In this document: one piece after another, positions 8,792 through 15,841 of the stretch
Numbering within the stretch: position 1 is the first letter of the stretch
Layout of the letters: each line of letters opens with the position of its first letter
Origin: Afipia sp. 64-13
GTDB lineage: Bacteria; Pseudomonadota; Alphaproteobacteria; Rhizobiales; Xanthobacteraceae
Length of the DNA: 40,488 nt
Assembly: GCA_001897755.1 (NCBI GenBank)
Contig: MKUJ01000021.1
Coordinates: 23,814-64,301 of the forward strand
Direction: 5' to 3'
The notes under the pieces: generated by a model
The model's input: only the letters and a program-made list of their open reading frames with translations
Database searches by the model: none
Told to the model about the DNA's origin: nothing
Position numbers and translations under genes: made by a program

Positions 8792-9760
8792 ATGTCTCAT
8801 CCCAGGCAGCAACACTACAAAGCTGCGGTCGCTCAAGCCGGCTCCATTCCGGGAGACTCCCTGGCTTCGGCGGCCAAAGCGGCGAACCTGATCAAGGAGG
8901 CGGCGCGCGAAGGCGCGCGGCTCATCGTATTCCCGGAAGCATTTCTCGGCGGCTATCCGAAGGGCAATTCCTTTGGCGCTCCAATCGGTATGCGCAAAGC
9001 CGAAGGCCGCGAGTCATTCCGGCTCTATTGGGAGGCCGCTATCGATCTCGATGGCCCCGAAGTTGCATTGATCGCGGAAGCCGCCGGGGAAACCGGATTG
9101 TTTACGGTGATCGGCTGTATCGAGCGCGATCACGGAACGCTCTATTGCACCGTGCTATTTTTCGATGGGGAAAAGGGGTTTATCGGCAAGCATCGCAAAC
9201 TGATGCCGACGGCCGGAGAACGGCTGATCTGGGGCTTCGGCGACGGGTCGACCATGCCGGTCTTCGAGACCTCGCTTGGGCGGATCGGCGCGGTCATCTG
9301 CTGGGAGAACTACATGCCGATGTTGCGCATGCACATGTTCGCCCAGGGGATTAGCATCTATTGCGCTCCGACCGCCGACGATCGCGACACATGGTTGCCC
9401 TCAATGCAGCATATCGCTCTGGAAGGACGCTGCTTCGTCCTGACGGCGTGTCAGCATATCCACCGTTCGGCCTATCCCGAGGACTATGAATGCGCTCTCG
9501 GGAACGATCCGCAGACCGTGCTGATGCGCGGCGGCAGCGCGATCGTCAACCCGCTTGGCGTCGTATTGGCCGGACCCAACTTCGAAGGCGAGACGATCCT
9601 CTACGCCGATATCGATCTTGATCAAATTGCTCGCAGCAAGTTCGATTTCGATGTCAGCGGGCACTATGCCCGGCCGGATGTGTTCCAGCTCACGGTCGAC
9701 GATCGCCCGAAGCACGCGGTCTCGACTTTTCGCGGTCGGACCGATCACTCCCAAAGCTGA
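8792..9760 (+). CDS. Nitrilase
   Basis: A 322-residue carbon-nitrogen hydrolase of the nitrilase branch. The catalytic triad is visible: Glu49 in FPEAFLGGYP, Lys136 in GKHRKLMPT and Cys170 in ICWENYMPMLR. The CWENYMP signature is typical of true nitrilases (nitrile to carboxylic acid and ammonia) rather than amidases of the same superfamily, and the length is normal. It lies 95 bases after the MHS transporter and 8 bases before the flavin-reductase-like gene, on the same strand. The context suggests catabolism of an imported nitrile under the IclR-type regulator. Aliphatic versus aromatic preference, or cyanide dihydratase activity, cannot be read from sequence by eye. Confidence 0.92.
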   Translation: MSHPRQQHYKAAVAQAGSIPGDSLASAAKAANLIKEAAREGARLIVFPEAFLGGYPKGNSFGAPIGMRKAEGRESFRLYWEAAIDLDGPEVALIAEAAGETGLFTVIGCIERDHGTLYCTVLFFDGEKGFIGKHRKLMPTAGERLIWGFGDGSTMPVFETSLGRIGAVICWENYMPMLRMHMFAQGISIYCAPTADDRDTWLPSMQHIALEGRCFVLTACQHIHRSAYPEDYECALGNDPQTVLMRGGSAIVNPLGVVLAGPNFEGETILYADIDLDQIARSKFDFDVSGHYARPDVFQLTVDDRPKHAVSTFRGRTDHSQS

Positions 9761-9768
9761 GGCTGGCA

Positions 9769-10449
9769 ATGTTGTTCGACATGGACGCTCTGTCGCCGCA
9801 GGAGCGCTATAAGATACTGACCGCGAGCATTGTGCCCCGGCCGATCGCCTGGATCACGACCCTGTCGCGAAGCGGTCTCGTAAACGCGGCGCCGTTCAGC
9901 TTTTTCAATATGATGGGCAACGATCCGCCGACGGTCGCGATCGGCATCATGCCGCGCGAGAAAAAGCTCAAGGACACCGCTGCAAATATTCTTGAAACTG
10001 GTGAATTCGTCATCAACCTCGTCTCCGAGGGCAACGCGCAGGCGATGAACCTCACATGCATCGACGCGCCGCCCGACATCGACGAACTCACGTTGGCCGG
10101 GTTGACCACGCAAGAATCCCGCTCGGTCGCACCGCCCCGGATCGCGGATTCCCCGATCTCATTCGAGTGTCGCGTGCTGACCTCCCTCGTGACCGGGCCT
10201 CTGCAGACGATTGTCATCGGCCAGATTGTAAATGCCTGGGTCGAAGACCGCTTCGTTCAGGATCCGCAACGCTGTCATATCGACACGAAGGCATTGCGGT
10301 TGATCGCCCGCATGCACGGTGGTGGAGAATATATTCGCTCCTCCGATTTCTTCCACATGGAACGGCCGAGCTGGAATAATGCACAGGCCCGGCTCCCGCA
10401 TTTGCGGGAAGACATGGCATCTGAAGAGATGGAATCTGGAGACAGATAA
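9769..10449 (+). CDS. Flavin reductase-like FMN-binding protein
   Basis: A 226-residue protein of the flavin_reductase-like (split-barrel, DIM6/NTAB) family. It shows the typical R-P-I-A-W-I-T-T-L-x-x-x-G-x-x-N-A-A-P-F-S-F-F segment near residues 23-45 and the PPTVAIGI strand after it. Family members bind FMN; some reduce free flavin for two-component monooxygenases, others have unknown roles. No partner monooxygenase is in the window. GAGGC lies before the ATG and the gap to the nitrilase is 8 bases, so it is almost surely cotranscribed with it. The last ~25 residues are acidic and probably disordered. Confidence 0.85.
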   Translation: MLFDMDALSPQERYKILTASIVPRPIAWITTLSRSGLVNAAPFSFFNMMGNDPPTVAIGIMPREKKLKDTAANILETGEFVINLVSEGNAQAMNLTCIDAPPDIDELTLAGLTTQESRSVAPPRIADSPISFECRVLTSLVTGPLQTIVIGQIVNAWVEDRFVQDPQRCHIDTKALRLIARMHGGGEYIRSSDFFHMERPSWNNAQARLPHLREDMASEEMESGDR

Positions 10450-10551
10450 CGCCAAGCGTCGCGAATGCTATCCTTGGGCTTGGTGGTATCGACGATACGC
10501 AACAAACGCCGCGCACCGATGTCATGAAGATTAAGGAATGGGTTCTCCTGA

Positions 10552-11487
10552 TCAGCGGCTCTCCATAAACAGCTCGGCGGCCGTCGGCGCCATCTCTGCA
10601 TTGTCGTGTCCCGCGCCCGGCACTTCGTGGATTCGCCATGCGAATGGAGCACCCATGCGCCGCGCGATCGATGCCGCGCGCCTGAAATAGAAGTGACCGC
10701 GCTCGTAGCGGTTGGCACCCTGCGCACGGGTCTGCCTATTTTCACGGATGATGCCGGTGGTCCGTCGATCCTTCTGTCCGAGCAGAAGCGTAAACTCGGT
10801 TTTGAAGGCTTGACGCAGCGTGGCCTGCGGAATGTCCGCCCCCTTCAATCCGTAGGGATAGGTGAACTCGTCATCCGGGATGAGATACCAACCGGGATTA
10901 GCGGCAATGGCGCGCTCTACATAGCGGTCGCCGCTTTGGAGAATATAACGCTGGACCCATTGCGCTCCGCCGCCATGGCCATAAAGGAAGAAGCGCTGGC
11001 GATGGCTGCCTGTCATGGCGACAGCTTTGCGGAACGCCATTTCCGCGACGGCGAAGCCGGTATCTTTCCAGGGGATCGGATCCAGCGAGGGCGTCCTGAC
11101 ATTGCCGAACTGAAATTGCCAGGATGTCGGCCATACCTGTTTAGTGAATTCCGGAAGCAGCAGCAATGCTCCGGCGCGCTCTGCCAGCGGCTGCCAGACA
11201 TCATAGTAGCTGGATGAGCCGTGCCCCGCGACGTTACGGCGGGCGCCGTGGATCACGATCCAGATCGGGCTGTCCGCCGTGAAAGATTTCGGCCGGTAGG
11301 TAAAGATCTTCACCGGCCCGCGCTTCACGACCAGCCTGAACTCGCTCTCTCCGACCGGAATCGCGCTCTCCTGTGGATCGGATTTTGCCATGGTTTGCGC
11401 CGACACGCTCTGGACAGACACCAGACCGACCCCTGCTGCAAACAGCATGACACAGGCGATCAAGAGTATCTTTTTTGTCGCGATCAT
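10552..11487 (-). CDS. Secreted alpha/beta hydrolase-like protein, nucleophile Ser replaced
   Basis: A 311-residue protein with a clear Sec signal peptide (KK followed by a hydrophobic core, cleavage after VSA near residue 30). The mature part has an alpha/beta-hydrolase outline related to poly(hydroxybutyrate)-depolymerase-type esterases: the strand IWIVIHGARRN with an oxyanion-type HG, an elbow region FFLYGHGGGAQWVQRY, an acid candidate D240 and a His candidate H294 in GAGHDN. The elbow normally reads G-x-S-x-G; here it is G170-H-G172-G-G, so the catalytic serine is absent (codon GGC). The protein may be inactive, a binding protein, or use different chemistry. It converges with the flavin-reductase gene and shares its strand with the FmdE-like gene upstream. 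AGGGCAAGGAC precedes the ATG. Confidence 0.8.
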   Translation of the reverse strand: MIATKKILLIACVMLFAAGVGLVSVQSVSAQTMAKSDPQESAIPVGESEFRLVVKRGPVKIFTYRPKSFTADSPIWIVIHGARRNVAGHGSSSYYDVWQPLAERAGALLLLPEFTKQVWPTSWQFQFGNVRTPSLDPIPWKDTGFAVAEMAFRKAVAMTGSHRQRFFLYGHGGGAQWVQRYILQSGDRYVERAIAANPGWYLIPDDEFTYPYGLKGADIPQATLRQAFKTEFTLLLGQKDRRTTGIIRENRQTRAQGANRYERGHFYFRRAASIARRMGAPFAWRIHEVPGAGHDNAEMAPTAAELFMESR

Positions 11488-11702
11488 GTCCTTGCCCTGA
11501 CTAAACGATGCGGAAGTTCATTCGATCAGAATCTGATCCGCATGCCGGCGAGATTGATATCCCTGATCCTGGCAGGCAACAGGTCGGCAGGTAGCAGGCT
11601 TGCGCCTCCCCTCCATTCGAGGCCGACGCTCCTTTATATATCAAAAGCGATATCTGCGGGACGGCCTGCGAATGCCGGCGGCGTGAGAAAATTGTGGGCC
11701 TG

Positions 11703-12335
11703 CTAGTCGGCCCAGTCCCATACCCGGACGAGCGCCGGATCATCCGCGTGCCCGATCAGCATGCGGCGGACGCGATCCTGCCAGAGCGCGGCGAAGCGTT
11801 GCGCCTCATTTTCGCTTGCGAGGTCGGCAATTACCTGCGGCAGAAGTCTTGCCATCTCCGGATCAGTCGGAACTCGCGACGTGTCGAGGTCGACCTGAAC
11901 GCCGCGCCCGCCGTTGCGCAAACGCAAGCCGAGAAGCCCGTCAATCGGAGCTCCGAAAAACAGGAGATTCCTGCGAGAGAACCTTCCGTGGGCGCCGATG
12001 CCCTGAAAACCTGATTCTCCCGCCGCTCCGGTGAGAAGCGTCGCGACAGCGGCGATAACCCCTGTGGTGCCGTGATCGCGCGCGTCGCGCATATGCACCT
12101 CGATATTGCCGCGCTCCGGAATCTCGTCACCATAAAGCGCGCGCAACCCGCGGCGGACCGCGAGGTATGCGCCCGCCACGGTCGGGCAGGAATGGCCTGC
12201 AAGTCGCACCGCATCGGCATAGCCGTATTGCATGACGCCGCCCTCCGCGGCTCCGAGCAGCGCAGCAAGCGGGTCGCGCATGAGGAGAGACGGTGCGTCG
12301 TCGAAAAATGCCGGAACGGAAGGACTGCTCATCAT
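11703..12335 (-). CDS. FmdE-like domain protein
   Basis: A 210-residue protein whose central region AGHSCPTVAGAYLAVRRGLRALYG resembles the FmdE/formylmethanofuran dehydrogenase subunit E-like domain (usual motif GHxCPG, one conserved His and Cys). A GTTGVIAAVATLLTG segment and a block of charged residues follow. The domain is widespread in bacteria that make no methanofuran, often beside molybdenum or metal genes, and its function there is not established. It contains no C-terminal zinc ribbon such as archaeal FmdE has. The start ATG at 12335 (double ATG) has only a weak upstream site. It lies 215 bases upstream of the secreted hydrolase gene on the same strand. Confidence 0.65.
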   Translation of the reverse strand: MMSSPSVPAFFDDAPSLLMRDPLAALLGAAEGGVMQYGYADAVRLAGHSCPTVAGAYLAVRRGLRALYGDEIPERGNIEVHMRDARDHGTTGVIAAVATLLTGAAGESGFQGIGAHGRFSRRNLLFFGAPIDGLLGLRLRNGGRGVQVDLDTSRVPTDPEMARLLPQVIADLASENEAQRFAALWQDRVRRMLIGHADDPALVRVWDWAD

Positions 12336-12850
12336 CGCACCAATGGTTCTTACGTAGGTCGATCTTTTTCCGAGAAAGAAGACCGGCGGGAGCTCGTCAT
12401 TTTGGAACGGGGCGTCGTCCGGAACCCGCCACCACTGTCAGCCCGGACATATCGCGTGTTGACTGTGAAATGCCGATCAGACGATCCAACAATCCTATCC
12501 CATTTAGGTATATTGTGTATGAATCTTAAAATACACCATAGCCGGGAAAACGCCAGTCCCGCCCGCGATAGCAAGTCTGGATCGTATTCAGATATCCAAT
12601 CGTCCGCCGAAAATAAGCCATTCCGACGAAGCAAACTTGGCTGCGATCCAAGGCGTAACGGTCCGTTCGGCAACGAGGCGGTCGGCGATCTTTGCGACGA
12701 TGCTCTTTGGAGAAATCGGGCGCCATGTCATGATGGAGAGCGTCGGTCGCACGGCCTGATCCGACCCGCGGGCAGGCCAAAGGACGAAACCCTTGCCGGT
12801 GCGCGGCGCATATTCGTTGCGCATCGAAACATTATCCGAAAGGAGCTCTC
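12336..12850. other. Divergent intergenic region
   Basis: This is 515 bases between the FmdE-like gene (minus) and the cupin gene (plus). Open frames crossing it lack ribosome sites and resemble nothing. The only structured elements seen are the inverted repeat at 12515-12536 and the cupin ribosome site (AGGAG, about 12841-12845). Promoters for both directions should lie here. Confidence 0.5.
12515..12536. promoter_or_regulatory. Inverted repeat GTGTAT-N10-ATACAC
   Basis: A perfect 6-bp dyad with a ten-base AT-rich spacer, in the most AT-rich part of the divergent region. The size and spacing suit a dimeric repressor. No regulator gene is adjacent, so the assignment is positional only. Confidence 0.35.
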
Positions 12851-13246
12851 ATGCAGATCTACCGTGCCGGCCAGACCCCGTCTCGTCCCGGTCCCGCCGA
12901 TTGGTTCACCGGCCGCGTGCGGATCGATGCGCTGTTCAACACCGCCGCTCCCGATCGTGTGCAGGGGGCCCATGTCACCTTTGAACCAGGTGCGCGAACC
13001 GCGTGGCACACCCACCCGCTCGGTCAAACCTTGATCGTCACGTCAGGTCTTGGTCGCGCTCAGCGCGAAGGCGGCCCGGTTGAGGATATCCGTCCCGGCG
13101 ATGTCGTCTGGTTCGAGCCGGGCGAGAAGCACTGGCACGGCGCATCGCCGCATAGCGCCATGACCCATATCGCGCTTCAGGAGGTCAAGGACGGCAAGGT
13201 CGTCGACTGGCTGGAGCACGTCAGCGATGCTGACTACGGCGCCTGA
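12851..13246 (+). CDS. Single-domain cupin, manganese hydroxynitrile lyase-like
   Basis: A 131-residue cupin. The metal ligands are His53, His55 and Gln59 (motif WHTHPLGQ) and His94 (motif GEKHWHG). The whole sequence, including GPADWFTG near the N-terminus and VDWxEHV near the C-terminus, closely resembles from memory the small manganese-dependent cupin hydroxynitrile lyases described from Granulicella and Acidobacterium, with the same ligand numbering. Such proteins cleave or form cyanohydrins in vitro; their natural role is uncertain, and many homologues are annotated only as cupins. It is followed after 21 bases by an alcohol dehydrogenase, a frequent pairing. A possible link to the nitrilase 3 kb upstream is an inference. 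Confidence 0.85.
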   Translation: MQIYRAGQTPSRPGPADWFTGRVRIDALFNTAAPDRVQGAHVTFEPGARTAWHTHPLGQTLIVTSGLGRAQREGGPVEDIRPGDVVWFEPGEKHWHGASPHSAMTHIALQEVKDGKVVDWLEHVSDADYGA

Positions 13247-13267
13247 TCTTCGAACAAGGACACACCC

Positions 13268-14284
13268 ATGCTTGCAACCATCCTGCGCGGTCCCGGCGAT
13301 GTCCGTTGCGAGGAGATCGCCGAACCGAAAATCCAGAAACCTACTGACGCCATCATCAAACTCTCGGCCAGTTGCATCTGCGGCTCCGATCTGTGGCCCT
13401 TCCGCGGCCTTCAGCCGCTCGACGGCCCGATGCACATGGGCCACGAATATTGCGGCGTGGTGGTCGAGGTCGGCAGCGCGGTGAAGACCGTCAAGCCCGG
13501 TCAGTTCGTGGTGGGATCGTTCTGCATCTCCGACAACACCTGTCCGCATTGCCGTTTCGGTTTCCAGTCGTCCTGCGAACAGCGCGAGTTCATGTCGGGG
13601 GCGCAGGCGCCTTATGCCCGCGTGCCGCTGGCGGACGGCACGCTGGTCGCCACCGAAACGATGCCCGACGACGATCTGATCCCGAGCCTGCTCGCGGTAT
13701 CGGACGTGCTGGGCACGGGCTGGTATGCGGCCGATGCCGCACGAGTGCGGCCCGGATCGACGGTCGCAGTGGTAGGCGACGGCGCGGTCGGATTGATGGG
13801 CGTGCTCGCGGCCAAACAGATGGGTGCGGAGCGCATCATCGCCATGAGTCGCCACAAAACCCGGCAGGACCTCGCTCTGGAATACGGCGCGACCGATATC
13901 GTTTCAGAACGCGGCGATGCCGGCGTCGCCCGTATCCGCGAGTTGACGAAAAACGTCGGCGCGGATTCGGTGCTGGAATGCGTCGGCACCAACGAATCCA
14001 TGCATCAGGCGATCAACTGCGCCCGGCCCGGAGGCTCCATCGGCTTTGTCGGCGTTCCGCACGGCGTCGAGCTGAGCGGCGAATTTCTGTTCTCCGCCCA
14101 GAAGAACCTGCTCGGCGGGCCGGCTCCTGTGCGACGCTTCCTGCCGCATCTGATGGAGCTCGTGCTGACCCGCAAGATCAATCCCGGCAAGGTTTTCGAT
14201 CTGGCGCTGCCGCTCAAGGACGTGGCCGAAGGCTACCGCGCCATGGACGAGCGTCGCGCGATCAAGACCCTATTGCGGCTGTGA
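13268..14284 (+). CDS. Zinc-dependent alcohol dehydrogenase (MDR family)
   Basis: A 338-residue medium-chain dehydrogenase. The catalytic zinc region is CICGSDLWPFRG and GHEYCGVV; the structural-zinc lobe contains four cysteines between about residues 85 and 104 (CISDNTCPHC...SSC); the NAD(P) Rossmann loop is VVGDGAVGLMGV. The residues after the last beta strand (AMSRHKTR) suggest NADP preference, a weak hint. It would oxidise an alcohol or reduce an aldehyde or ketone. AAGGAC precedes the ATG, and the gene follows the cupin by 21 bases, so the two likely form an operon. It converges with the TusA-MetE gene with only 14 bases between stop codons. Confidence 0.9.
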   Translation: MLATILRGPGDVRCEEIAEPKIQKPTDAIIKLSASCICGSDLWPFRGLQPLDGPMHMGHEYCGVVVEVGSAVKTVKPGQFVVGSFCISDNTCPHCRFGFQSSCEQREFMSGAQAPYARVPLADGTLVATETMPDDDLIPSLLAVSDVLGTGWYAADAARVRPGSTVAVVGDGAVGLMGVLAAKQMGAERIIAMSRHKTRQDLALEYGATDIVSERGDAGVARIRELTKNVGADSVLECVGTNESMHQAINCARPGGSIGFVGVPHGVELSGEFLFSAQKNLLGGPAPVRRFLPHLMELVLTRKINPGKVFDLALPLKDVAEGYRAMDERRAIKTLLRL

Positions 14285-14298
14285 GTGCGGATCAGCCC

Positions 14299-15825
14299 TC
14301 AGCGACCACGCACTTGCGCGGCGGCTTCCGCAATCCGCGCCAGCTTGGTTTCCGCAGGCACTGCGGCGCAAATCGGATTGTCGGCGAAAGTGGCGAAGCC
14401 GCAATCGGGATGCAGCAGCACACGATCGGCACCGAACAGGTCCACCGCCTGCCGGATCCGGGCGACGACATCGTCGCAACCCTCCACGTCCGCGCATTTC
14501 TGATTGACCACGCCGACCCCGATGCGGGCCTCCGCCGGCAAGGCCCGCAACAGATCCATCTCGCCGGCGCGCGGGGTACACATCTCCAGGAGATAGGCGC
14601 CGACTTTCATCGCCTTCAGGGTCTGGAGCAGAGGCTCATAGCTGCCCGTCAGCGCCACCGATTCATCGGGCGTCCAGTTGCCGCGACAGACATGCAGCGC
14701 AATGCGCTCGTGCGGCATGCCCTCCACCACCGCGTTGACGAGATCGCGGGCGAAACCGAGTTCGTGCTCGGGACCGCGCGATTCCGACAGCGCGCCGCAC
14801 ATGAAACTCGGCCGGCTTTTCGGCCCGCTGAACACGACTTCCGATAACACCGGCTCGTCGAACTGCACAAGCGAGACGCCCGCCGCGATGAGGTCCGCAA
14901 GCTCCGCGCGCAACGCCGCGACGATATCCTGCGCAAGCTCCTCGCGCGATTCATAAGCCCGCTCCTGCAGACACTCCATCCACATCGTGCGGGTCAACAA
15001 ATACGGCCCCGGCAGCGCGACCTTGATCGGCTTGTCGGTGACGGTGCTGAGAAAATCGAACTCGTGCAGCGCCAGCGGCTTGCTGCGGCCGATGCGGCCG
15101 AAGATGGCCGGATGGCGTACATCCGCCGCCGGAACGTCGAGTGCGCGCAGTTCGCGCTCGAACTCCTCGGGATCATCGACCAGCGGCAAAAGATCGGTCA
15201 GCGGAATCAACTGGCAATTGTCGAGCCGGGTGGCAACAAAGCTGGCGTAGCTGTCGCGGCGCTGCTCGCCATCAGTGACGATATCCACCCCGGCGCGCTC
15301 CTGCGCCGCGGCCGCCAGACGCACGGCGTCATCGGCCGTCTGGTGGAAAGCGGTTTCGTCGAGGCGTCCCTCAATAAAGGCATGCATGGCATCGACCATC
15401 CAGCGCGGCCGCGGCCAGCTTCCAATGCCGGTCACCGCGAGCGCTGGAATCGGAGGCGCGGGCCGGCGCACCGGCGCGGCTGCGGCGGCAGGTGTCGCCG
15501 CGGGTGCGGACACTTTCGCCACCGGCTTTTCGTCGGGCTTGCCGCGCTCCTCGAATTTGCCCTTGCAGATCAGGAACGAGCGCTGCTTGCCGGTCTTGAT
15601 GAACGATACCAGATCGTTCGATGTGAGACGGCACCACGCCGGTAAATCCTCGTCGACCGATATCTCGGTCGAGAGGATTTCCAGAAGCTGTCCCCGCGCC
15701 ATCGGATCGATGTGCTTGCGGATCAGAAGCAAGAGGCCATTGCCGCAATCCAGATCGCCGCCGTCAAAGCTGACGTCGGGGGGAAAGGGATGGGCTTGCG
15801 GGCTCGCAGTCTCGACCATGGTCAT
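14299..15825 (-). CDS. TusA-like / MetE-core fusion protein
   Basis: A 508-residue fusion. Residues about 15-91 are a TusA/SirA-like sulfur-carrier fold with Cys27 (DLDCGNG) at the carrier position and a second conserved Cys65 (DLPAWCRLT). An Ala/Pro-rich linker follows (92-128). Residues 129-508 are the catalytic half of cobalamin-independent methionine synthase, with GIGSWPRP, VTDGEQRR, VQFDEPVL and a complete zinc site: His378 and Cys380 (HVCRGNW), Glu414 (LLEMCTP) and Cys475 (HPDCGF). The MetE N-terminal half is missing. Zinc in this family activates a thiol for alkyl transfer; here the fused carrier suggests a persulfide or protein thiol as partner (inference). The start at 15825 has GAGAAA upstream. 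It is the last gene of the sulfur cluster, 16 bases after the anchored protein gene. Confidence 0.88.
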   Translation of the reverse strand: MTMVETASPQAHPFPPDVSFDGGDLDCGNGLLLLIRKHIDPMARGQLLEILSTEISVDEDLPAWCRLTSNDLVSFIKTGKQRSFLICKGKFEERGKPDEKPVAKVSAPAATPAAAAAPVRRPAPPIPALAVTGIGSWPRPRWMVDAMHAFIEGRLDETAFHQTADDAVRLAAAAQERAGVDIVTDGEQRRDSYASFVATRLDNCQLIPLTDLLPLVDDPEEFERELRALDVPAADVRHPAIFGRIGRSKPLALHEFDFLSTVTDKPIKVALPGPYLLTRTMWMECLQERAYESREELAQDIVAALRAELADLIAAGVSLVQFDEPVLSEVVFSGPKSRPSFMCGALSESRGPEHELGFARDLVNAVVEGMPHERIALHVCRGNWTPDESVALTGSYEPLLQTLKAMKVGAYLLEMCTPRAGEMDLLRALPAEARIGVGVVNQKCADVEGCDDVVARIRQAVDLFGADRVLLHPDCGFATFADNPICAAVPAETKLARIAEAAAQVRGR

Positions 15826-15841
15826 TTTCTCACGCAATTGA

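Noticed and set aside
10486-10498. Palindrome GTATCG-A-CGATAC between convergent genes
   Set aside because: No T run, no promoter context, and short palindromes are expected by chance; no function can be supported.
12072-13034. Long plus-strand ORF antisense to the FmdE-like gene and overlapping the cupin gene
   Set aside because: A shadow frame typical of GC-rich DNA; both overlapped genes have better support.
13372-14847. 491-codon plus-strand ORF overlapping the alcohol dehydrogenase
   Set aside because: Arg-rich out-of-frame shadow of the dehydrogenase running into the antisense of the next gene.
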